A DNA stretch of 64,000 nucleotides from Budorcas taxicolor (taxonomy: Eukaryota > Chordata > Mammalia > Artiodactyla > Bovidae), in the NCBI RefSeq assembly GCF_023091745.1, contig NC_068935.1:64194724-64258723 (forward strand), given 5' to 3'. The position numbers and the translations under genes are program-made. This document shows positions 25,612 to 39,304 of this stretch, piece by piece; the first letter of the stretch is position 1; each line of letters begins with the position of its first letter. A model generated the notes under the pieces. That model ran no database searches. It saw only the letters and a program-made list of their open reading frames with translations, and was not told the DNA's origin.

Positions 25612-27567
25612 CTACATATCAGAAACATTCACACTGAAGGGGACACACTCACTGAGAGAGACACAGAGAGAGAGACACACACAATGAGACAGACATCCAC
25701 ACAGAGGAGGAGAAATAGGCACTGAGAGACACACACACTGGGAGAGACATACACACTGAGTGAGAGGCACAAATATTGGGAGACACACACGGTGAAACCC
25801 ACACACAGGCTTAGAGACATAGACATACTGAGAGAGAGACTCACACCCTGAGAGACACAAACACCCTGAGAGACAGACACACTGAGACACTCACACAATC
25901 CCTAAAAACAGACACGCAACACTGAGGCAGACGCACAGTGAGACAGACACACACGCATTGAGAGACACATGGGAGAAACACACACAGAGACACTGTGGGA
26001 GTCACACAGAGACACACATACACAGAAACACCCACCATAACGACACACACACAATGAGAGTTCTCCACACAAACTGAGAGAGAGAGACAGACACACACAT
26101 GCTGAGAGACACACACACTGAGGGAGACATACACAGTGGGAGAGAGACACAGATATTGTGAGACACACGCACACTGAGATGAACACACACACTTAGGGAC
26201 ATAAACATACAGAGAGAGACACACGCACACGCTGAGAGATAGGGGGACAAGCACAGCGAGAGAGAAATAACACTCACAGAGAAAGACTTCACCAGTGAGA
26301 GAGAGTCTCCAAACAGAGAGAGACAAGAGAGACATGCACACTCAGAGACTCACACTGAAACACATACAGATACAGAGAGAGACACGCACACACAGAGACA
26401 CATACACACTGAGAAACAGACACACACACACTGAGAGAGCCACACTCACAGGGGCCCACAGAGACACACACACTCAGAGAGCAAGACACACAGAATGAGA
26501 GACTCACACACTCTGAGAAGGAGACACAGACGCCCTGAGAGTCACACACAGCAGAGAGACGTACACATTCACAGTGAGACACACACACTGAGAGACATAC
26601 ACACACACAGAGACACACACAAACAGGGTAAGAAACAGAAACACTCACACTGAAGGAGTCACACACACTGAGAGAGACACACAACCTGAGAGAGAGACAC
26701 AAACAGCCGGAGAGTCACACATTCTGAAACACACACATGGAGACACACAAATTGCAAGTGACATACATGTTGACAGAGACACACACACACAGATACACAC
26801 ACACACACACAGAGAAAGAGCCATCGGCAGAGAGAGAGAGAAACACAGAAAGAGTCACACACACAAACAGAGACTAAAACACTGACTGAGAGATACATAC
26901 ACATAGAGGCAATGCAGAGACGTAGAGACACACACACTGAGACACATACACATACAGAGGTTAACACACACACTAAGAACCAGAAACACACACTGAGAGA
27001 GACACACACAGGCACCCTCAGAGACACACACACTCAAAGAGCAAGGCACACACACTGAGAGTCACACACACTGAGAGAGAGACGCAAACACGCTGAGAGT
27101 CATACACAAGAGAGAGACACACACATTCACAGGGAGACACACACACCGAGAAACATAGACACTGAGAGACAAACACGCTAAGAACCAGAAACCCTCACAC
27201 TGAACGCGTCACACACACTGAGAGAGACACACAACCTGAAATTGAGACAAAAACACTCGGAGAGTCACACATTCTGAGACACACACACGGAGACACAAAA
27301 ATTGAGAGTGTCACCTATGTGGACAGAGGCACACCCGCACTTAGAGAAACACATGCAGAGTGAGATACACACTCACATGGAGTGAGAGAGAGACATCCAC
27401 ACAGAGAGAGAGAAACAGACAGAGGCATACACACAAAGAGAGACTAAAACACAGACTGAGACACACATACATGGAGAGGCACACAGAAACACACCCACTG
27501 AGAGACACACACTGAGACACACAGACACTGAGACACATACACATCCAGAGAGAGAGACACACACACG
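25612..27567. repeat. Unit 14, chimeric unit at the duplication junction, 1,956 bp
   Basis: The head and middle are family C with the 2-bp loss 'actcacaccctg' near 25,840. Up to about 26,925 ('gacgtagag') it matches unit 18. From 27,121 onward it has the tail of unit 10 ('acacattcac', 'aacatagacac', 'gacaaacacgc', 'cctatgtgg', 'acccgcac'). The 195 bp between are identical in both possible parents, so the crossover lies there. Confidence 0.93.
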
Positions 27568-29520
27568 CTACATATCAGAAACATTCACACTGAAGGGGAC
27601 ACACTCACTGAGAGAGACACAGAGAGAGAGACACACACAATGAGACAGACATCCACACAGAGGAGGAGAAATAGGCACTGAGAGACACACACATTGGGAG
27701 AGACATACACACTGAGTGAGAGGCACAAATATTGGGAGACACACACGGTGAAACCCACACACAGGCTTAGAGACATAGACATACTGAGAGAGAGACTCAC
27801 ACACCCTGAGAGACACAAACACCCTGAGAGACAGACACACTGAGACACTCACACAATCCCTAAAAACAGACACGCAACACTGAGGCAGACGCACAGTGAG
27901 ACAGACACACACACATTGAGAGACTCATGGGAGAAACACACACAGAGACACTCTGGGAGTCACACAGAGCCACACATACACAGAAACACACACCATAAAG
28001 ACACACACACAATGAGAGTTCTCCACACAAACTGAGAGAGAGAGACAGACACACACATGCTGAGAGACACACACACTGAGGGAGACATACACAGTGGGAG
28101 AGAGACACAGATATTGTGAGACACACACACACTGAGATGTACACACACACTTAGGGACATAAACATACGGAGAGAGACACACGCACACACTGAGAGATAG
28201 GGGGACAAGCACAGCGACAGAGAAATACACTCACAGAGAAAAATTTCACCAGTGAGAGAGAGTCTGCAAACAGAGAGAGACAAGAGAGACATGCACACTC
28301 AGAGACTCACACTGAAACACATACAGATACAGAGAGAGACACGCACACACAGAGACACATACACACTGAGAAACAGACACACACTGAGAGAGCCACACTC
28401 ACAGGGGCCCACAGAGACACACACACTCAGAGAGCAAGACACACAGAATGAGAGAGTCACACACACTGAGAAGGAGACACAAACGCCCTGAGAGACACAC
28501 ACAGCAGAGAGACGTACACATTCACAGTGAGACACACACACTGAGAGACATAGACACCCACAGAGACACACACAAACAGGGTAAGAAACAGAAACACTCA
28601 CACTGAAGGAGTCACACACACTGAGAGAGACACACAACCTGAGAGAGAGACACAAACAGCCAGAGAGTCACACATTCTGAAACACACACATGGAGACACA
28701 CAAATTGCAAGTGACATACATGTTGACAGAGACACACACACAGATACACACACACACACACAGAGAACGAGCCATCCGCAGAGAGAGAGAGAAACACAGA
28801 AAGAGTCACACACACAAAGAGAGACCAAAACACTGACTGAGAGATACATACACGTAGAGGCAATGCAGAGACACATAGAGACACACACACTGAGACACAT
28901 ACACATACAGAGGTTAACACACACACTAAGAACCAGAAACACACACTGAGAGAGACACACACAGGCACCCTCAGAGACACACACACTCAAAGAGCAAGGC
29001 ACACACACTGAGAGTCACACACACTGAGAGAGAGACGCAAACACGCTGAGAGTCATACACAAGAGAGAGACACACACATTCACAGGGAGACACACACACC
29101 GAGAAACATAGACACTGAGAGACAAACACGCTAAGAACCAGAAACCCTCACACTGAACGCGTCACACACACTGAGAGAGACACACAACCTGAAATTGAGA
29201 CAAAAACACTCGGAGAGTCACACATTCTGAGACACACACACGGAGACACAAAAATTGAGAGTGTCACCTATGTGGACAGAGGCACACCCGCACTTAGAGA
29301 AACACATGCAGAGTGAGATACACACTCACATGGAGTGAGAGAGAGACATCCACACAGAGAGAGAGAAACAGACAGAGGCATACACACAAAGAGAGACTAA
29401 AACACAGACTGAGACACACATACATGGAGAGGCACACAGAAACACACCCACTGAGAGACACACACTGAGACACACAGACACTGAGACACATACACATCCA
29501 GAGAGAGAGACACACACACG
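27568..29520. repeat. Unit 15, family B, 1,953 bp
   Basis: Second copy of unit 11 at +7,822, with the short CA tract near 28,733, 'acatagacac' near 29,106 and 'acccgcac' near 29,286. I noticed no difference from unit 11 by eye; I did not align every base. Confidence 0.95.
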
Positions 29521-31475
29521 CTACATATCAGAAACATTCACACTGAAGGGGACACACTCACTGAGAGAGACACAGAGAGAGAGACACACACAATGAGACA
29601 GACATCCACACAGAGGAGGAGAAATAGGCACTGAGAGACACACACATTGGGAGAGACATACACACTGAGTGAGAGGCACAAATATTGGGAGACACACACG
29701 GTGAAACCCACACACAGGCTTAGAGACATAGACATACTGAGAGAGAGACTCACACACCCTGAGAGACACAAACACCCTGAGAGACAGACACACTGAGACA
29801 CTCACACAATCCCTAAAAACAGACACGCAACACTGAGGCAGACGCACAGTGAGACAGACACACACACATTGAGAGACTCATGGGAGAAACACACACAGAG
29901 ACACTCTGGGAGTCACACAGAGCCACACATACACAGAAACACACACCATAAAGACACACACACAATGAGAGTTCTCCACACAAACTGAGAGAGAGAGACA
30001 GACACACACATGCTGAGAGACACACACACTGAGGGAGACATACACAGTGGGAGAGAGACACAGATATTGTGAGACACACACACACTGAGATGTACACACA
30101 CACTTAGGGACATAAACATACGGAGAGAGACACACGCACACACTGAGAGATAGGGGGACAAGCACAGCGACAGAGAAATACACTCACAGAGAAAAATTTC
30201 ACCAGTGAGAGAGAGTCTGCAAACAGAGAGAGACAAGAGAGACATGCACACTCAGAGACTCACACTGAAACACATACAGATACAGAGAGAGACACGCACA
30301 CACAGAGACACATACACACTGAGAAACAGACACACACTGAGAGAGCCACACTCACAGGGGCCCACAGAGACACACACACTCAGAGAGCAAGACACACAGA
30401 ATGAGAGAGTCACACACACTGAGAAGGAGACACAAACGCCCATAGAGACACACACAGCAGAGAGACGTACACATTCACAGTGAGACACACACACTGAGAG
30501 ACATAGACACCCACAGAGACACACACAAACAGGGTAAGAAACAGAAACACTCACACTGAAGGAGTCACACACACTGAGAGAGACACACAACCTGAGAGAG
30601 AGACACAAACAGCCAGAGAGTCACACATTCTGAAACACACACATGGAGACACACAAATTGCAAGTGACATACATGTTGACAGAGACACACACACACAGAT
30701 ACACACACACACACACAGAGAACGAGCCATCCGCAGAGAGAGAGAGAAACACAGAAAGAGTCACACACACAAACAGAGACCAAAACACTGACTGAGAGAT
30801 ACATACACGTAGAGGCAATGCAGAGACACATAGAGACACACACACTGAGACACATACACATACAGAGGTTAACACACACACTAAGAACCAGAAACACACA
30901 CTGAGAGAGACACACACAGGCACCCTCAGAGACACACACACTCAAAGAGCAAGGCACACACACTGAGAGTCACACACACTGAGAGAGAGACGCAAACACG
31001 CCGAGAGTCATACACAAGAGAGAGACACGCACATTCACAGGGAGACACACACACCGAGAAACATACACACTGAGAGACACACATGCTAAGAACCAGAAAC
31101 CCTCACACTGAACGCGTCACACACACTGAGAGAGACACACAATCTGAAATTGAGACAAAAACACTCGGAGAGTCACACATTCTGAGACACACACACGGAG
31201 ACACAAAAATTGAGAGTGTCACCTACGTGGACAGAGGCACACCCACACTTAGAGAAACACATGCAGAGTGAGATACACACTCACATGGAGTGAGAGAGAG
31301 ACATCCACACAGAGAGAGAGAAACAGACAGAGGCATACACACAAAGAGAGACTAAAACACAGACTGAGACACACATACATGGAGAGGCACACAGAAACAC
31401 AGCCACTGAGAGACACACACTGAGACACACAGACACTGAGACACATACACATCCAGAGAGAGAGACACACACACG
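29521..31475. repeat. Unit 16, family B, 1,955 bp
   Basis: Second copy of unit 12. One two-base difference stands out: 'gcccatagag' near 30,439 where unit 12 and other copies read gccctgagag (TG to AT at 30,442-30,443). It arose after the 7.8 kb duplication or is a local sequence error. Confidence 0.95.
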
Positions 31476-33433
31476 CTACATATCAGAAACATTCACACTG
31501 AAGGGGACACACTCACTGAGAGAGACACAGAGAGAGAGACACACACAATGAGACAGACATCCACACAGAGGAGGAGAAATAGGCACTGAGAGACACACAC
31601 ACTGGGAGAGACATACACACTGAGTGAGAGGCACAAATATTGGGAGACACACACGGTGAAACCCACACACAGGCTTAGAGACATAGACATACTGAGAGAG
31701 AGACTCACACACCCTGAGAGACACAAACACCCTGAGAGACAGACACACTGAGACACTCACACAATCCCTAAAAACAGACACGCAACACTGAGGCAGACGC
31801 ACAGTGAGACAGACACACACGCATTGAGAGACACATGGGAGAAACACACACAGAGACACTGTGGGAGTCACACAGAGACACACATACACAGAAACACCCA
31901 CCATAACGACACACACACAATGAGAGTTCTCCACACAAACTGAGAGAGAGAGACAGACACACACATGCTGAGAGACACACACACTGAGGGAGACATACAC
32001 AGTGGGAGAGAGACACAGATATTGTGAGACACACGCACACTGAGATGAACACACACACTTAGGGACATAAACATACAGAGAGAGACACACGCACACGCTG
32101 AGAGATAGGGGGACAAGCACAGCGAGAGAGAAATAACACTCACAGAGAAAGACTTCACCAGTGAGAGAGAGTCTCCAAACAGAGAGAGACAAGAGAGACA
32201 TGCACACTCAGAGACTCACACTGAAACACATACAGATACAGAGAGAGACACGCACACACAGAGACACATACACACTGAGAAACAGACACACACACACTGA
32301 GAGAGCCACACTCACAGGGGCCCACAGAGACACACACACTCAGAGAGCAAGACACACAGAATGAGAGACTCACACACTCTGAGAAGGAGACACAGACGCC
32401 CTGAGAGTCACACACAGCAGAGAGACGTACACATTCACAGTGAGACACACACTGAGAGACATACACACACACAGAGACACACACAAACAGGGTAAGAAAC
32501 AGAAACACTCACACTGAAGGAGTCACACACACTGAGAGAGACACACAACCTGAGAGAGAGACACAAACAGCCGGAGAGTCACACATTCTGAAACACACAC
32601 ATGGAGACACACAAATTGCAAGTGACATACATGTTGACAGAGACACACACACACAGATACACACACACACACACAGAGAAAGAGCCATCGGCAGAGAGAG
32701 AGAGAAACACAGAAAGAGTCACACACACAAACAGAGACTAAAACACTGACTGAGAGATACATACACATAGAGGCAATGCAGAGACGTAGAGACACACACA
32801 CTGAGACACATACACATACAGAGGTTAACACACACACTAAGAACCAGAAACACACACTGAGAGAGACACACACAGGCACCCTCAGAGACACACACACTCA
32901 AAGAGCAAGGCACACACACTGAGAGTCACACACACTGAGAGAGAGACGCAAACACGCTGAGAGTCATACACAAGAGAGAGACACGCACATTCACAGGGAG
33001 ACACACACACACTGAGAAACATACACACTGAGAGACACACATGCTAAGAACCAGAAACCCTCACACTGAACGCGTCACACACACTGAGAGAGACACACAA
33101 TCTGAAATTGAGACAAAAACACTCGGAGAGTCACACATTCTAAGACACACACACGGAGACACAAAAATTGAGAGTGTCACCTACGTGGACAGAGGCACAC
33201 CCACACTTAGAGAAACACATGCAGAGTGAGATACACACTCACATGGAGTGAGAGAGAGACATCCACACAGAGAGAGAGAAACAGACAGAGGCATACACAC
33301 AAAGAGAGACTAAAACACAGACTGAGACACACATACATGGAGAGGCACACAGAAACACAGCCACTGAGAGACACACACTGAGACACACAGACACTGAGAC
33401 ACATACACATCCAGAGAGAGAGACACACACACG
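31476..33433. repeat. Unit 17, family C, 1,958 bp
   Basis: Second copy of unit 13, with the shared 2-bp loss near 32,440 and 'attctaagac' near 33,137. Confidence 0.95.
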
Positions 33434-35391
33434 CTACATATCAGAAACATTCACACTGAAGGGGACACACTCACTGAGAGAGACACAGAGAGAGAGACAC
33501 ACACAATGAGACAGACATCCACACAGAGGAGGAGAAATAGGCACTGAGAGACACACACACTGGGAGAGACATACACACTGAGTGAGAGGCACAAATATTG
33601 GGAGACACACACGGTGAAACCCACACACAGGCTTAGAGACATAGACATACTGAGAGAGAGACTCACACCCTGAGAGACACAAACACCCTGAGAGACAGAC
33701 ACACTGAGACACTCACACAATCCCTAAAAACAGACACGCAACACTGAGGCAGACGCACAGTGAGACAGACACACACGCATTGAGAGACACATGGGAGAAA
33801 CACACACAGAGACACTGTGGGAGTCACACAGAGACACACATACACAGAAACACCCACCATAACGACACACACACAATGAGAGTTCTCCACACAAACTGAG
33901 AGAGAGAGACAGACACACACATGCTGAGAGACACACACACTGAGGGAGACATACACAGTGGGAGAGAGACACAGATATTGTGAGACACACGCACACTGAG
34001 ATGAACACACACACTTAGGGACATAAACATACAGAGAGAGACACACGCACACGCTGAGAGATAGGGGGACAAGCACAGCGAGAGAGAAATAACACTCACA
34101 GAGAAAGACTTCACCAGTGAGAGAGAGTCTCCAAACAGAGAGAGACAAGAGAGACATGCACACTCAGAGACTCACACTGAAACACATACAGATACAGAGA
34201 GAGACACGCACACACAGAGACACATACACACTGAGAAACAGACACACACACACTGAGAGAGCCACACTCACAGGGGCCCACAGAGACACACACACTCAGA
34301 GAGCAAGACACACAGAATGAGAGACTCACACACTCTGAGAAGGAGACACAGACGCCCTGAGAGTCACACACAGCAGAGAGATGTACACATTCACAGTGAG
34401 ACACACACACTGAGAGACATACACACACACAGAGACACACACAAACAGGGTAAGAAACAGAAACACTCACACTGAAGGAGTCACACACACTGAGAGAGAC
34501 ACACAACCTGAGAGAGAGACACAAACAGCCGGAGAGTCACACATTCTGAAACACACACATGGAGACACACAAATTGCAAGTGACATACATGTTGACAGAG
34601 ACACACACACACAGATACACACACACACACACAGAGAAAGAGCCATCGGCAGAGAGAGAGAGAAACACAGAAAGAGTCACACACACAAACAGAGACTAAA
34701 ACACTGACTGAGAGATACATACACATAGAGGCAATGCAGAGACGTAGAGACACACACACTGAGACACATACACATACAGAGGTTAACACACACACTAAGA
34801 ACCAGAAACACACACTGAGAGAGACACACACAGGCACCCTCAGAGACACACACACTCAAAGAGCAAGGCACACACACTGAGAGTCACACACACTGAGAGA
34901 GAGACGCAAACACGCTGAGAGTCATACACAAGAGAGAGACACGCACATTCACAGGGAGACACACACACACTGAGAAACATACACACTGAGAGACACACAT
35001 GCTAAGAACCAGAAACCCTCACACTGAACGCGTCACACACACTGAGAGAGACACACAATCTGAAATTGAGACAAAAACACTCGGAGAGTCACACATTCTG
35101 AGACACACACACGGAGACACAAAAATTGAGAGTGTCACCTACGTGGACAGAGGCACAACCACACTTAGAGAAACACATGCAGAGTGAGATACACACTCAC
35201 ATGGAGTGAGAGAGAGACATCCACACAGAGAGAGAGAAACAGACAGAGGCATACACACAAAGAGAGACTAAAACACAGACTGAGACACACATACATGGAG
35301 AGGCACACAGAAACACAGCCACTGAGAGACACACACTGAGACACACAGACACTGAGACACATACACATCCAGAGAGAGAGACACACACACG
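33434..35391. repeat. Unit 18, family C, 1,958 bp
   Basis: Second copy of unit 14 up to about 34,942, with the same 2-bp loss near 33,662. 'gagatgtacac' near 34,379 replaces gagacgtacac, a CpG to TpG change that arose after duplication. Its tail stays family C ('gacacgcac', 'cacatgctaag', 'acaatctg') and has private 'ggcacaaccac' near 35,152. Confidence 0.95.
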
Positions 35392-37344
35392 CTACATATC
35401 AGAAACATTCACACTGAAGGGGACACACTCACTGAGAGAGACACAGAGAGAGAGACACACACAATGAGACAGACATCCACACAGAGGAGGAGAAATAGGC
35501 ACTGAGAGACACACACACTGGGAGAGACATACACACTGAGTGAGAGGCACAAATATTGGGAGACACACACGGTGAAACCCACACACAGGCTTAGAGACAT
35601 AGACATACTGAGAGAGAGACTCACACCCTGAGAGACACAAACACCCTGAGAGACAGACACACTGAGACACTCACACAATCCCTAAAAACAGACACGCAAC
35701 ACTGAGGCAGACGCACAGTGAGACAGACACACACGCATTGAGAGACACATGGGAGAAACACACACAGAGACACTCTGGGAGTCACACAGAGCCACACATA
35801 CACAGAAACACACACCAAAGAGACACACACACAATGAGAGTTCTCCACACAAACTGAGAGAGAGAGACAGACACACACATGGTGAGAGACACACACACTG
35901 AGGGAGACATACACAGTGGGAGAGAGACACAGATATTGTGAGACACACACACACTGAGATGAACACACACACTTAGGGACATAAACATACAGAGAGAGAC
36001 ACACGCACACACTGAGAGATAGGGGGACAAGCACAGCGACAGAGAAATACACTCACAGAGAAAAATTTCACCAGTGAGAGAGAGTCTCCAAACAGAGAGA
36101 GACAAGAGAGACATGCACACTCAGAGACTCACACTGAAACACATACAGATACAGAGAGAGACACGCACACACAGAGACACATACACACTGAGAAACAGAC
36201 ACACACTGAGAGAGCCACACTCACAGGGGCCCACAGAGACACACACACTCAGAGAGCAAGACACACAGAATGAGAGAGTCACACACACTGAGAAGGAGAC
36301 ACAAACGCCCTGAGAGACACACACAGCAGAGAGACGTACACATTCACAGTGAGACACACACACTGAGAGACATACACACCCACAGAGACACACACAAACA
36401 GGGTAAGAAACAGAAACACTCACACTGAAGGAGTCACACACACTGAGAGAGACACACAACCTGGGAGAGAGACACAAACAGCCAGAGAGTCACACATTCT
36501 GAAACACACACATGGAGACACACAAATTGCAAGTGACATACATGTTGACAGAGACACACACACACAGATACACACACACACACACAGAGAACGAGCCATC
36601 CGCAGAGAGAGAGAGAAACACAGAAAGAGTCACACACACAAACAGAGACCAAAACACTGACTGAGAGATACATACACGTAGAGGCAATGCAGAGACACAT
36701 AGAGACACACACACTGAGACACATACACATACAGAGGTTAACACACACACTAAGAACCAGAAACACACACTGAGAGAGACACACACAGGCACCCTCAGAG
36801 ACACACACACTCAAAGAGCAAGGCACACACACTGAGAGTCACACACACTGAGAGAGAGACGCAAACACGCTGAGAGTCATACACAAGAGAGAGACACACA
36901 CATTCACAGGGAGACACACACACCGAGAAACATACACACTGAGAGACACACATGCTAAGAACCAGAAACCCTCACACTGAACGCGTCACACACACTGAGA
37001 GAGACACACAACCTGAAATTGAGACAAAAACACTCGGAGAGTCACATATTCTGAGACACACACACGGAGACACAAAAATTGAGAGTGTCACCTACGTGGA
37101 CAGAGGCACACCCACACTTAGGGAAACACATGCAGAGTGAGATACACACTCACATGGAGTGAGAGAGAGACATCCACACAGAGAGAGAGAAACAGACAGA
37201 GGCATACACACAAAGAGAGACTAAAACACAGACTGAGACACACATACATGGAGAGGCACACAGAAACACAGCCACTGAGAGACACACACTGAGACACACA
37301 CACACTGAGACACATACACATTCAGAGAGAGAGACACACACACG
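35392..37344. repeat. Unit 19, family D, 1,953 bp
   Basis: It has the family D marks 'catggtgagag' near 35,878 and 'acctgggag' near 36,460, but lacks 'cacttagagag' and 'gagctctcc', so only part of it follows units 9, 28 and 31. Private tail states are 'cacatattctg' near 37,044 and 'cttagggaaac' near 37,118. The end has 'cacattcagag' as in units 9 and 28. Confidence 0.93.
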
Positions 37345-39304
37345 CTACATATCAGAAACATTCACACTGAAGGAGACACACTGACTGAGAGAGACACACA
37401 GAGAGAGACACACACAATGAGACAGACATCCACACAGAGGAGGAGAAAAAGGCACTGAGAGACACACACACTGGGAGAGACATACACACTGACTGAGAGG
37501 CACAAACATTGGGAGACACACACGGTGAAACCCTCACACAGGCTTAGAGACATAGACATACTGAGAGAGAGACTCACACACCCTGAGAGACACAAACACC
37601 CTGAGAGACAGACACACTGAGACACTCACACAATCCCTAAAAACAGACACGCAACACTGAGGCAGACGCACAGTGAGACAGACACACACGCATTGAGAGA
37701 CACATGGGAGAAACACACACAGAGACACTGTGGGAGTCACACAGAGACACACACACACAGAAACACCCACCATAACGACACACACACAATGAGAGTTCTC
37801 CACACAAACTGAGAGAGAGAGACAGACACACACATGCTGAGAGACACACACACTGAGGGAGACATACACAGTGGTAGAGAGACACAGATATTGTGAGACA
37901 CACGCACACTGAGACGCACACACACACTTCGGGATATAAACATACAGAGAGAGACACAGGCACACGCTGAGAGATAGGGGGACAAACACAGCGAGAGAGA
38001 AATAACACTCACAGAGAAAGACTTCACCACTGAGAGAGAGTCTCCAAACAGAGAGAGACAAGAGAGACATGCACACTCAGAGACTCACACTGAAACACAT
38101 ACAGATACAGAGAGAGACACGCACACACAGAGACACATACACACTGAGAAACAGACACACACACACTGAGAGAGCCACACTCACAGGGGCCCACAGAGAC
38201 ACACACACTCAGAGAGCAAGACACACAGAATGAGAGACTCACACACTCTGAGAAGGAGACACAGACGCCCTGAGAGTCACACACAGCAGAGAGACGTACA
38301 CATTCACAGTGAGACACACACACTGAGAGACATACACACACACAGAGACACACACAAACAGGGTAAGAAACAGAAACACTCACACTGAAGGAGTCACACA
38401 CACTGAGAGAGACACACAACCTGAGAGAGAGACACAAACAGCCGGAGAGTCACACATTCTGAAACACACACATGGAGACACACAAATTGCAAGTGACATA
38501 CATGTTGACAGAGACACACACACACAGATACACACACACACACACAGAGAAAGAGCCATCGGCAGAGAGAGAGAGAAACACAGAAAGAGTCACACACACA
38601 AACAGAGACTAAAACACTGACTGAGAGATACATACACATAGAGGCAATGCAGAGACGTAGAGACACACACACTGAGACACATACACATACAGAGGTTAAC
38701 ACACACACTAAGAACCAGAAACACACACTGAGAGAGACACACACAGGCACCCTCAGAGACACACACACTCAAAGAGCAAGGCACACACACTGAGAGTCAC
38801 ACACACTGAGAGAGAGACGCAAACACGCTGAGAGTCATACACAAGAGAGAGACACGCACATTCACAGGGAGACACACACACACTGAGAAACATACACACT
38901 GAGAGACACACATGCTAAGAACCAGAAACCCTCACACTGAACGCGTCACACACACTGAGAGAGACACACAATCTGAAATTGAGACAAAAACACTCGGAGA
39001 GTCACACATTCTGAGACACACACACGGAGACACAAAAATTGAGAGTGTCACCTACATGGACAGAGGCACACCCACACTTAGAGAAACACATGCAGAGTGA
39101 GATACACACTCACATCGAGTGAGAGAGAGACATCCACACAGAGAGAGAGAAACAGACAGAGGCATACACACAAAGAGAGACTAAAACACAGACTGAGACA
39201 CACATACATGGAGAGGCACACAGAAACACAGCCACTGAGAGACACACACTGAGACACACAGACACTGAGACACATACACATCCAGAGAGAGAGACACACA
39301 CACG
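37345..39304. repeat. Unit 20, family C, 1,960 bp
   Basis: One of the two longest units. Private changes are 'acactgactgag' near 37,379, 'gaaaaaggcac' near 37,445, 'gtggtagag' near 37,872, 'ctacatgga' near 39,052 (CpG to CpA) and 'cacatcgagtg' near 39,112. 'cactgactgagagg' near 37,487 is shared only with unit 21. The head has 'aaaccctcac' as in units 10 and 29. Confidence 0.94.

Larger units (their letters stand above)
19299..27120. repeat. Four-unit duplicated block X, copy 1 (7,822 bp)
   Basis: It runs from the tail of unit 10 through units 11-13 and most of unit 14. Every anchor has a partner at +7,822. Rare states shared with copy 2 only: 'attctaagac' (near 25,315 and 33,137) and the 2-bp losses near 24,618/32,440 and 25,840/33,662. 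The ends cannot be placed more finely than a 195-bp identical interval (19,104-19,298). Confidence 0.9.
27121..34942. repeat. Four-unit duplicated block X, copy 2 (7,822 bp)
   Basis: Directly adjacent second copy in the same orientation. Differences from copy 1 that I noticed are the CpG to TpG change at 34,382 and the TG to AT change at 30,442-30,443. So few changes in 7.8 kb point to a recent event or to an assembly duplication. Confidence 0.9.
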
